This document shows, piece after piece, positions 32,241 to 44,694 of a stretch of 64,000 nucleotides of DNA (within the stretch, counting starts at the first letter, position 1; every line of letters begins with the position of its first letter). The position numbers were made by a program, and so were the translations under genes. Origin of the DNA: Phialocephala subalpina (Eukaryota; Ascomycota; Leotiomycetes; Helotiales; Mollisiaceae); contig FJOG01000012.1 in assembly GCA_900073065.1 (NCBI GenBank), forward strand, positions 1,497,059 through 1,561,058. The letters are read 5' to 3'. The notes beneath the pieces are model-generated. The model was not told the DNA's origin and made no database searches. It saw only the letters and a list, made by a program, of their open reading frames with translations.

Positions 32241-33365
32241 TTAGTACTTATCTTTGGGCGGGAGTTCTGGTAACAAAAGGTGACCTACTAGCAACTTACT
32301 TTTGAGCTTCGTGACACAAAAGTCTTCATAGACGCTCCGCATAACCTTGCTGAATTTTTCTACCTCGGGCAAGCTATCGTAAGCTATTACTTTAGTCTTC
32401 AAAGGGGAGGAGTTGTCTCTATCGTCGTCTAGATATATCAGCTTGAGTTTATTTCTAGGGAGAACGAGCGAACCTGTGAAGAGGTTTGCTCTGAATGCCT
32501 TTATGATGGCGATGTCCTCTTTTGAATGAGGAAGCAACGCTACGAGGTTGGCTGCTACAGGCAGTACCCAGCGCGATTCGAAGAGCTGTGCAATGTTGAC
32601 TGCTACCCGTACTTTCTCCTCGTCTATCTCTGGACAAACAATCTGGCATAAGTCCTTACGGAGGTCAACCACCGTATTTGCCCAAGGGGCCTTCGGGGAA
32701 AGTTCCCAGTATGAAAATTCCTTAAATTCGCGCCGTAAATCATATAAACCTCGATCAATTATCGCCTGAGCTGAAATGATTTGGCACTTGTCCTCGATCT
32801 TCAATGCGCCTTGTGATAGGTATTCTCCAAAGTACCAGTCCTTCTTCAATCGGAGGCCTTTGAAATTCTCTAGGGCTGCATTAAATGGGAAATAGACCTG
32901 GATGAGGTCCATGTCTCGAATGAAAACCGCCTTGGGAAACTTAGTGGTGTCGATGATACAAAGAGAAATGTCGTCAAAGGCCGATCCATCCCTAGAATTA
33001 GCGTGGAGGTGGAATATATAAACAAGCGCAAATAACAGCGAGCTAGTCCATGAGACCAAATTATCCTCAGAACCTTCCCACCAGCGGAGATGCCTATTCA
33101 GCATGCCTGCCATTTGCTCCTTGCTTTCCCTCGCAAAAATGTCCACTCTACTATTTTGAGTGGCATTCCTAGCGTCCATGGACTTTGTCCAGGCCCCGTT
33201 AGTCGTACCGCGTGAATTTGGCGTGAATACTCGGAATAGATAGCGGGGGATGTCATTGAACTTTTCCCAGAGCCAAGCTTTCTCACTGCTAGGGCAAAAC
33301 AAGAGATATTCGGGATCCGAGAGGCTTAGGGCCTGGAGTGCGTCCGCGATCTCCGGGAGTGCCAT
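32241..33365 (-). CDS. DUF7587-domain protein
   Basis: Intronless frame of 374 residues. Near the N-terminus IPRYLFRVFTPNSRGTTNGA followed by WTKSMDA matches the DUF7587 opening. Then come LNRHLRWW, DNLVSWTSSLLFALVYIFHL and ISLCIIDTTKFPKAVFIRD. The family is abundant and uncharacterised in filamentous ascomycetes. I note that the order Arg45 in a beta strand, then SWTSS (residues 105-109), resembles the R and S-T-S elements of ADP-ribosyltransferase folds; this is pattern resemblance only, and no third catalytic Glu was assigned. The C-terminal half is helical. No signal peptide or membrane segment. The gene stands within the repeat-bracketed island, pointing away from the right-hand repeat. 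Confidence 0.7.
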   Translation of the reverse strand: MALPEIADALQALSLSDPEYLLFCPSSEKAWLWEKFNDIPRYLFRVFTPNSRGTTNGAWTKSMDARNATQNSRVDIFARESKEQMAGMLNRHLRWWEGSEDNLVSWTSSLLFALVYIFHLHANSRDGSAFDDISLCIIDTTKFPKAVFIRDMDLIQVYFPFNAALENFKGLRLKKDWYFGEYLSQGALKIEDKCQIISAQAIIDRGLYDLRREFKEFSYWELSPKAPWANTVVDLRKDLCQIVCPEIDEEKVRVAVNIAQLFESRWVLPVAANLVALLPHSKEDIAIIKAFRANLFTGSLVLPRNKLKLIYLDDDRDNSSPLKTKVIAYDSLPEVEKFSKVMRSVYEDFCVTKLKSKLLVGHLLLPELPPKDKY

Positions 33366-33569
33366 TGTTCAGGCTTGCGAAAGAATGTGCCAGATGGCTT
33401 ACCTAGAATATACTTTCAACAGAAGGTAGGAAGAAAGATACACGGTGCGGGGTAAAACGAAAGGCGAGCATGTGCCACGTGTCCTTGTGGTCGAGAAAGA
33501 AGGCTGCCCCGCAACAAAGAACCCCTCATTGTCTCAAAGTACAGTGGGATTCGATTCTAGTGTCCGCAT

Positions 33570-33700
33570 TATATACTCTCGTTAAGTTTATGTGCGCCAC
33601 ACTTGATTAGCACTATGCTGAATACAGTTAGTATTGCTGTTTGTCATCGCCTGTAGCCTCAGGTTAGGAGCCGCTGCTTTTAACCAAAATGATTTGAGGT
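33570..33700 (+). repeat. Right copy of the ~130-bp direct repeat bracketing the island
   Basis: Same orientation as 28559-28688, about 5.0 kb away, sharing ordered blocks with point differences and small indels. It lies about 200 bp upstream of the DUF7587 start codon, in the promoter side of that gene. Confidence 0.75.
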
Positions 33701-33755
33701 TCTGGACGACATCCCAGTCAGAATTAGCTGGTTGGGACATGACAAAATCCTTTCT

Positions 33756-34330
33756 TACTAGGGGCCAAAGAAAGCTCACTTCAGACAATGGGAAGCAGAC
33801 CACGGTATGGGGTAGATTCTAGTCAATCTGGGACTTTCGAAACCCTTTCTTGCCGTAGTACAAGATAAAACTGATTCTGGACATTGTAAAAACGGTTTCA
33901 TACTAGGGATCAAATCGAGTTGATTTCAGACAATGAGAAGTTATCTTGTAATGGAGGATAAGGTCAAGTTGGCTTGAGGCATTGGGCAGACCATTCTTGC
34001 GTAGGTTGAAATTTAGCGGATTTTGGATATTACGAGCTCGTTTTGCTGCAAGACACGTTTAAACTGGTTTGCGACCTCGTAAATTCGTTGTTGTACCAAG
34101 GATCAAACCAACCTGATTGAGACATTGAGAAGTCATCTTCGGTAGAGGGACAATCCAATTGACTCGAGACATCTTGTAGTTCATTCTGGGGCAGCTTGGA
34201 ATACAGCGAATTCCGGACATGGCAAAGCCTCTTTTCCCTACAAGGCACATTCAAGCTAAGCGACATTGGTTGGTTCTTCCGTGCCGGAGAGTATGAAGCT
34301 GCGATCAAGGACATTTGGAAGTCCTCTGTT
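33756..34330. repeat. Degenerate tandem repeat array, about three units
   Basis: Units begin TACTAGGGGCCAAAG (33756), TACTAGGGATCAAAT (33901) and TACCAAGGATCAAAC (34093), each followed by a CAGACAATG/GACATTG-like block with GGAAG or GAGAAG, and by GGACATTG, GGATATTA or GGACATGG near the end. The spacing is irregular (about 145 and 190 bp). The period and composition do not resemble a gene; a minisatellite or an internally repeated relic gene is possible. Confidence 0.5.
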
Positions 34331-34600
34331 GTTAAAGGTGACAAAGCTGCTATAGTGTTGAGATTTGACACGTGACCCAAGCACGCTGTCGACACTTTCT
34401 TTGTCTTTCTTGCCGGGTGGAGGGCTGTTGGTCTTGATATTCTACAAACTGGTACGCTATAATTGCGTTGTTACTCCTCTGCGTTTGAAATTACATCTTC
34501 GACCGCCGTCGCGATGCCAAGTCTTTTCACCGCGAGCTTCCATGTCACCTGTGCTCGTTGCGCTGCAAGCTCTTCTTCCCCCTCTTCTGCGTTACATGAT

Positions 34601-34672
34601 ATAAACTCTTGAATCCGGTGGTAGTGGCAGGCTGAGAACGTGATCCGAAGCCAGCTGTTGATAAAAAGCTCA
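34601..34672 (+). repeat. Dispersed ~70-bp repeat, copy 1
   Basis: Begins ATAAACTC and contains GTGGCAG and CCGAAGCCAGCT, ending with GATAAAAAGCT. A matching copy in the same orientation lies at 41903-41971. Similarity stops sharply on both sides. Confidence 0.7.
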
Positions 34673-35190
34673 ACTTTTAGAACAGGCCGAACAGGGAAGA
34701 CGCTTGAGCTTCGAAAGATTTTCCTAAAAGATTTTGTTACACAGTATATATCTAATGATCCTCCTAGTAGTGCAGGTAATCTCACACTGGAATGTCGACA
34801 TGACCATTTTCCATTTCCGTCTTTAGACCTGAGCCGCTACTGCTTCAGCCTGAGCCGTGGGGGAGCAAGCCTAAGCCCAGGGTGGGCAGTCCTGAGCGCG
34901 GCCTAAGCATGCATTAAGAGTCATTTTAGTATCCGGAGGCGGCTCGTTTTGGCTCCCTCGAGGCCCGGTAAGCTAGGGGCCGTGTCTGGGCTCCTAATGA
35001 CAAAGGTTTCTCTGGGGCCGCTTCTGGATCGCTGTTAAAAGCCGCACGAAACGAAACGACTGACTATGAATTTAAAATTTCAACTTTATAATACAAGAAT
35101 ATGTATGACACCAATAAAATTCCTAAAGCTTCTCAAAACATCCTCATTCTGCGAGTCCCTTATCTCTCACCCCTCACCATCTCCCTCCCC
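34673..35190. other. Gene-free GC-skewed low-complexity stretch
   Basis: Repetitive 'cctgagccg / agcctaag / ggcccgg' wording around 34825-35000, otherwise no gene. It precedes the 3' end of the catalase-peroxidase gene. Confidence 0.45.
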
Positions 35191-37950
<2,760 letters not shown>

Positions 37951-37958
37951 GGTACGAG

Positions 37959-37987
37959 GAGCGGAGTGGAGCGGAGTGGAGCGGAGC
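37959..37987. repeat. 10-bp tandem repeat in the catalase-peroxidase leader
   Basis: GAGCGGAGTG repeated about three times, starting some 9 bp upstream of the start codon (on the minus strand a pyrimidine-rich CTCCGCTCCA tract). It lies in the presumed 5' leader and may affect transcript start or translation. Confidence 0.7.
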
Positions 37988-40204
37988 AGGCAGTCCGTTT
38001 CTGCAGATGGCACAACGAGATGCGATCGGAGTCGATGATGATGAGGAGGGAGATCGTCATGTCCTGTGGCCTGCACAGCGACTTTTATATCCAACCTCTG
38101 CACAGACTGTCAGTGTGGGGCTCTCAGCTGAGAAGTCAATATTGGATGGGCGCAAGCCACGAACCTGCAGGTCCCATTGCCGGCTTGTGACCACAAACGC
38201 CGCTATTCAAAGAGCTGCTGAAAGTATCATGATTTCACAGCGCAAGGAGGCTGTCAATTGTTTGACGATTTCGACCACCAACCCCATGTTGAGCCCAAAG
38301 CCAGAAGACATCTTGCGCAGTCAATTCGGAACGTCCGTCCGTCCGTCCTAGGGCTTGAAAGTATGAGGTTGAACGCTGACCACGTAGATGTTCCCTGAAC
38401 ATTGGTCGAGCATGCCGAGGCAGCTCGGCTCTCCAGAGTCGCGATGCTGTAGTGTTCATCCATGAAGTAGAGTAGAGAATACCTGTAGACCATTTGGGAT
38501 CCCGGGGGAATAAGGTTCAATTCGCGGGGCATGCCATGTTGTGGCGGGATCTGTCTTTTCCCGTGTCTCGAATGCGGGATAGAAGAGGACCTTGCATGAA
38601 GGTGAGGCTGAAGGACAATTCGATCGGGTATATACACAACCGGGCATCCGAAGAAATTGAGAACCGAGGTTTATCTGGATTCTAATGAGAGTTATTGAAT
38701 TTGCCCACATTGTAACCAAAGTTTATTTAGACATGCATCAAATCCGACGTGTATTCCCAACATGCTTGTTAATATATTCTCATAATTGGTTGGCAAGCTG
38801 TGAGTACTGTGGGGACTCGTTATAAAAAGGGGGTGGCGGTGGTCAAAGCTTTGGCTTGTCTTGGAGTTATTACCACCAAAGTGGTAATGAAATTAAGTGG
38901 AGATTTTGAAAGCCAATAACTGCCGTAGGTAAGTCCCGGGCCGGGTAATAGTCTAGACTTCCTGGTGATCTAATAAAGTTACTTGGGGCCGTTGCCTGTC
39001 TGCACCCTCGATGCTGCATTTGAGTTCGTCAAAAACCCGCCCCGGGGTTATTGAAATCTCCGCGGTTAGCAAGAATTGCCGACATTCCTCGGCTTGACCC
39101 GTCGGGGAGAATCAGGGTCTAGAGATGGCGTCTACAAATGGGCATCGCTGTGCGCGTCTACCTAAAGAAGCAAAAACCGCAAAAAGAAATCCCCTCGTCT
39201 CCCAAAGCAGTCGCAATATCAACGGTTACTGCGTGTACGGTGTAGCAGGAAAAGGAGACGGAGATTATTGCTAAAATTGAAAAAAGGGGTGGCAGATATT
39301 TACATCCCCTAGAAAAGCGGATTCCACTTGGACGACACTCGGTTTGGGTGAATTCGCATCTGGTGGGCGAGATGAAAGATCGAGGAGGAAGGAGCCAGCT
39401 GATCATTCCGCCAAGAAAGGAGCAAGCCACCAGAAGCCACGAGAATGAAAACAGAACTGTGACGGACAGACAATGTACTCAAATCATGCAACCGAAAAGG
39501 ATACCGAGAAAGACACGAGATGAAACACTGCTAGCAATAGAAATCGATAGTCTTCTCGGTCATTGAGACTGTGAGTAAACGTCATCTTCTTCATTCAAAA
39601 CTCAGGTGATGGCCAGCTACTTTATTGCTGTCACTTCCCACACCGCTATCAAGTTCTCGTTGCACAAGACTTCATGGAGCTTGGCCCGGGAGATGCGAGA
39701 CAAGACCCGGAAACCGAGAACAGCAACGAAAACAGTGCTCAACTTCCACTAGCCTCCAAGTTCGTCAGATGAAGAGTTATGTTGATTGAGCTGTTGGGAG
39801 AGAGAAGATGAGCCGGTGTGAGGTATTTATAGCCCTCAAGAGGCAGAGAAGAGTGCGTGAAACTAGCGCGGAACCTCTTCCTCTACGATTCCCTCTCACC
39901 ATGGAAGGTACAAAGTCAGTTTCCAAAACTGGAAGAATCCCGCTTGTATAGCATTGGCAATGCCAGAGGCTGATGATAAGTGCGTGATGACCTTGTCCTC
40001 AAGCACCTAGGTGATCGAAACTTTATGATGCGATCTGGAAAACAGGAGTCTCCCCCCAGTTCATTGAAGCCTAAGCGCCAGCCCCTCTTTACGTTGTCTT
40101 TTTTATCAACAAACGCATACAAATTCGATATTCCAAGACCCAATAGGTCATCCCGAAAGACCGGAATCATTGAGAAATAGCGACGTCTGTGCAAAGTGGT
40201 AGTC
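37988..40204. other. 2.2-kb region without a supported gene
   Basis: Contains the catalase-peroxidase promoter and a short CGTC tandem repeat near 38330. Small frames on both strands have no protein-like features. Confidence 0.5.
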
Positions 40205-41086
40205 TCATGCCCGAGAAGCAGCAACATCTTCAACACTCAACTTCCCTAAAACGATGTTCTTCAATACGTCTAAAATCTCGGAGAAGGTCTGAAACGTGGT
40301 GAATAGAACATTCTCATTCTCGCAGTATGTAACGAGATCTGATTAACAGTTAGCAACGGGGCAGGCAAGGGCTTTCATTTCTCGACATACCGCGGCCTGC
40401 CTTTGCGAAGAGCAAATCTGTCTCTTGAGCTGCAGAGAGATCCTATACATCATCTCCAGCGTAGAACAAACAGGTCTTTTGTCGCCAGGAAGATTTGCAT
40501 ACGGCCGGATTTCCAGCGACTTGTCATGGCCATGTGAGCTATATCCTGGCTGGCTGATAACTCTAGAACCCAAAACAGATTTCAGTGATTCTTACCTATC
40601 ATCACGAAACGCTATCTCCCATCCTCCCTCGTCGTCAAGATTCTTTCCCGGCCGCGGAGCCACATTACTACTCAAAATCGGCAACATCTTCGCTTCATCC
40701 TCGCCAAGAAGGTGAGCCAGCAAAGCCCGAACGACGGGCTCCATCCCACCGCTAAGAACTATCACAGGGATGTTGTTGTTCCGTGCCCAAGTATAAAACC
40801 CCTTGAACCCCTCGTCCAAGGTGATGTTCTACAGGAGCGCCGCAATACACTCGTTCAGCGGGAGACTAATACTATCCAGCATCTCCTTGAAGGCGTCCCG
40901 GAAGGTACGGCGGCCCGATAAAATGTCCCGGAACATCTCCTTGCGCAATACAGGGCCGACGCCGAAATTCTCTATCATAAAATCATTACTGTCTTGTTGA
41001 GTAATGGTGCCGTTGAAGTCAGTGAAGAAAATGAATTTCGGATTGGTTTTGAGTGCCGAAAGCGGGGGTTGGTCAGCGTCTGCCAT
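40205..41086 (-). pseudogene. HAD-superfamily (phosphoserine-phosphatase-like) phosphatase pseudogene
   Basis: Four exons can be traced: 41086-40596, 40538-40391 and 40338-40205 with clear introns between them, the first exon being interrupted. FIFFTDFNGTITQQDSNDFM carries the DxNGT nucleophile motif I, and NIPVIVLSGGMEPVVRALL motif II. Then HDKSLEIRPYANLPGDKRP and a FYAGDDV-DLSAAQETDLLF block hold motif III/IV. Lesions: TAG at 40829-40831 in frame; a one-base loss in the GTTTG before TTCTACGCTGGAG that shifts the frame; and another TAG where the VSDLSAA context should be. The last exon (TYCENENVLFTTFQTFSEIL) is intact. Splice sites survive, so decay is probably recent. Confidence 0.75.
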
Positions 41087-41284
41087 TTCTACAGTGAGAA
41101 AGAATAGAAACAGAAATTATTATGGAGTGGAGAATGCGATTGTCTTATCGGGCAGCTTTGAAGCTTTGGACTGATATGAGGTTGTAGCTTAACTCTAGGA
41201 CTGACATGTAACGGATTCGGTGAGCAGGACGATGAAATTTAGCCGGTAGGGGTTATGTGGACCGGCGAATCATTAGTGTTGTAG

Positions 41285-41450
41285 CCTGAGGCCTACGCGC
41301 CACTGGTGGCGCGGAAGGCCCTGGAAGGGCCTAGAAGGCCTATTACCACAGGGTAACGTAAGCTGTGGAAGGCCCTGGAAGAACCCTGAAGAGCCTGTTG
41401 CCACAGGCTCTACAGGGCCCTAAGGCCTATAAATTCAGCGTACCTGTCCA
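41285..41450. repeat. GC-rich block of repeated AGGCCCTGGAAG / AGGCCT words
   Basis: GAAGGCCCTGGAAG and close variants recur, with self-complementary pieces such as CCACAGGCTCTACAGGGCCC and CCACAGGGTAAC...GCTGTGG. Similar 'cctag/ggcct' wording appears at 52430-52560. It may form hairpins; the origin is not clear. Confidence 0.5.
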
Positions 41451-41902
41451 CTGTAGAGCAAGAAATTAAGTCTTATAGCACACCTCAATTTATCACGTGC
41501 ACGCTAGTCCAAATTTTACCCGCAACAATTAGACGCTGAAAGCAGACCCACGTGACCACGTTGGACGAGATGTTGGGCGCCCAGATAATCAGAGCCATGT
41601 CCTCCGAGCAGTTAGTAGCAGAAGGGCTGATAGTGTTGTAGTGTGCCTCATCTCTTTGTCATTTGTTACAGAAGTGAGAAATCGAAGAAGAGAACGTGAG
41701 TTGTGTCTCGTTACAACCTCTCGTCTCCGGGACCAAACTGGTACAAAAAACCATATCGGCAAAATCTTTATGAACGCACTCCTCTCGACCCTTACTTTTG
41801 GATTTAATAGACCCTACCAAGTAAAATACTTTGTAGATAGAGAGAATACCAATAGAGGAACAGTAGATACTCCGACGTATATAGACAAAAGGGGAGGTCT
41901 CA

Positions 41903-41971
41903 ATAAACTCCTAAATTCGGTGGCAGTGGCAGGTTGAGACGCGACCCGAAGCCAGCTATTGATAAAGAGCT
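41903..41971 (+). repeat. Dispersed ~70-bp repeat, copy 2
   Basis: Matches 34601-34672 with about a dozen differences, sharing GTGGCAGTGGCAGG-like text and CCGAAGCCAGCT. Same orientation. Confidence 0.7.
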
Positions 41972-42781
41972 CTTTAATAGCTTTAGGTTTGTCCCATAAA
42001 TCAAGACAAAACTAGCATTTTGAGACAATGTCCCAAAAACCCGAAACAATGTGTAAGCGTTGCTAAGCACTTGGTCAAATACAAGATCAAATGTTGATTC
42101 AGCTTGCAACCTGACGCAGTTAGTTCCTCGAAGATATGACATGAGTTCAGATGTGTTTTTGTGACATCAGGGAAATGATAGATCGAGACCTGGTTTGTGC
42201 TTGTTGCCTTTTACTTTGATTATGCTTTCCGTTCCACAAGAATGAGCTTGCCACCAACCTTCAAAGTCCAATCCTACGACGTCAGCTTAAAATCTCAAAT
42301 GAGTTTGGATTTAGCGAATTCCCCCTGAAGTCTTCATCAGGAACAGGGCCGAATGTTAATCCTGGCCCAGGAACAACCATGTAGATCATCCTGCGAAGCT
42401 GATTCGTCTACGATTCGGTCATCTTCGTTACAAGTGACGTGACTAGCAGACTACGGTTCCAGCGCTAGAGGGGAAATCAGACGCCTCTCGTCACGACATC
42501 CGAAGAGGGTTTGCTGCACCACATGCAGGGTCGCCGGGCTACCTCGCCCCGCCAACCCGGAGCTTCAACTTGTGCTCATTACGTTTGTATAAGATTAAAT
42601 GAGGTGAGAAAGAGCTCATCTAAGCTTCAGGTACCTGACAATCCAGCAATGCTACGTCAACACCGAGGACTAGGAGTCAAAAGTGTATAAATAAATAAAG
42701 CTGTGAAAGTAGACGTGGGAATCAAACATTCCTCTCCCGTCTTAAGTTCTCCAACCAATAGAAGCCCTTCTTGTCACAACG

Positions 42782-44573
42782 ATGAGCCATCTTCCTCTCA
42801 CCAAAATTCTGAGCAGCTTCACTCTGGCAGGTATCATCGTAGAGTCTCACTCCGTTCCGATTGAACCTCCAGTCTATGTCCCTTGCGGAGCTTCTCAGAT
42901 CGTCGATCACACATTCGTCAGTTTTGCAATTCAAGCCAGTTCCTTTACGAACATCACAGGTATTGCCGCCTACTCATCTATATTGTATGTACTGATAATC
43001 TTGAAGGCAGCCACTCCCATCCAAACCACTTCTCTCAAAATCTCATCGAGACAATTGCCAATAAGACCAACTCGCGGCCCATGATCCGCGTTGGAGGCAC
43101 AAATGGGTAAGCTCTCTGCCATTGCTCCTTCCCTATAACATGACTGAACATTTTCGAAGCGACCACTCAAGATTCGACGAGCACCAATCGGAAGCAATCA
43201 CCATTCCTCCTTCACAAGTCGGAAAGACAATCCCCTCAAATCTCACCATTGGACCAACCTTCTTCGAAGGTTTCTCCAACTTGCCATTTGCACAATGGGT
43301 CTTCTCTGCTCCATTCGTAGCTATGAACTTGACGAATTGCATCTCTATGACTAAGCTTGCTGTTCAGAATATCGGAAGTGGTGTTCTGAACGCGATTGAG
43401 ATTGGAAATGAGCCGGATTTGTATGTCCGAGATGGAGACAAGCCATCAAGTTGGAGCGTTCAGGACTACGTGACAGAGTGGTTGACATTCACATCCGCTG
43501 TGTGCAAAGCGATTGGATTTGAAAGCAAGAAGATCTTCCAGGCCGCGGCTCTAGCTACACCTTATGACCCTGAGTGGGATATGTAAGTCTGACAGACGAA
43601 GTCATTTTGCTGTTTACGCTGACAGAGGCAGAGTAAATCTGTTTCGGGATGATATCAACACAGGGGAGATTGTAAAGTCGTATGCGGAGCATCAGTACGA
43701 AGTGACTGCTGGGGAAGGACCGGGACTTCAAGGTGAGGACCGAAGAAAATCTCATTCGACTAGACTAACTTGCAACCTAGCAACACTGATGAACCACAGT
43801 TTCATCATCAACGGACTCCAACAATATAAACACACGGTCAACTATCTCCAAAGATATCATTCGGACATTGGATTCGTCCTCGGAGAACAAGGAAGATTCT
43901 ATCCAGCAGGGGCAGATGGCAATACCAACTTGCTCGGAGTCTTCGGGTCTGCTCTCTGGACTATTGATTATAGCCTTTATTCAATGTGTATCGTAAGCCG
44001 TTCCGGATATCTTCCCATCTTTATTCAGCTGTCCCGACTGCTGACGATGACTAGAACGTGACACGCATCAATTGGCAGCAAGGAATTGCTTTCGGTTGTG
44101 CAGGATGGTATCCGATTCCATTCAATGGTCTCCCGCCTGCTGTTCGAGCGCCGTATTATGGTTATGTCTTCGTTGCTGACTTCATCGGTACCTCGTCCAA
44201 CGTGAAAGTCGTCGATCTCGATCTCGGTTTGGACATGGTCGCGGTGTATGCGGGGTACCAGGACGGGCAGCTCGAGAAAGTTGCGGTGATTAATTTTCAG
44301 GTCTATGAATCTGAAAATGGAAACAGGACCGAGAAAACAGTCAGGTTCAAGGTTCCAGAAGGTGTGAACAGTGTGGAGGTGAAGACGCTGACTGGCCCTG
44401 GAGCGAGTTCGATTGATGGGGCTTTTACATGGGGTGGAATGAGTTGGGCGTATGAGAGTGGAGGGATGGGTATCCAGGCTGTGAATGACACGAAGATCGT
44501 GGATGTAAAGGATTGTGTGGCGAGTGTGGCGGTCGGAGCTACGGAGGCCGTTCTCATTACGTTGCAGAGATAG
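42782..44573 (+). CDS. Secreted GH79-type glycoside hydrolase (beta-glucuronidase-like)
   Basis: Six exons: 42782-42959, 43007-43106, 43160-43582, 43626-43732, 43781-43992, 44055-44573, giving 512 residues. Introns are 43-62 bp and all junctions keep the frame. The N-terminus MSHLPLTKILSSFTLAGIIV is a signal peptide. The catalytic barrel has SRPMIRVGGTNGDHSRFD, NAIEIGNEPDLY (Glu177, likely acid/base) and SDIGFVLGEQGRFYP (Glu305, candidate nucleophile). A beta-rich C-terminal domain follows (ENGNRTEKTVRFKVPEGVNS). Family GH79 includes beta-glucuronidases and heparanase-like enzymes that remove uronic acids from arabinogalactan proteins, glycosaminoglycans or xylan-type chains. It is secreted. 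The adjacent regulator and sugar transporters suggest a catabolic locus; the exact substrate is open. Confidence 0.85.
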
Positions 44574-44694
44574 TCCAAGACAATCGTCGTGTATTTCAAG
44601 ATATTTTAATGGATTTTAGGTCAGGCTGCTGCTGCCTCATCCCCTCGATCATCTGAGATTCGACCTCACAAGAGGCTATATGCAGGAAACCTCA

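Larger units (their letters stand above)
41087..42781. other. 1.7-kb region with repeats and no supported gene
   Basis: Holds a GC-rich low-complexity block (41285-41450) and copy 2 of a 70-bp dispersed repeat (41903-41971). The rest shows only short frames. The promoter of the GH79 gene must lie at its right end. Confidence 0.5.

Noticed and set aside
39125..39280. Short frame starting MASTNGHRCARLPKEAK
   Set aside because: 49 codons, no protein-like feature, in a region without splice signals.
41285..41450. GC-rich block as a CRISPR-like array or structured RNA
   Set aside because: Words vary in spacing, no constant repeat-spacer order, and the genome is eukaryotic.
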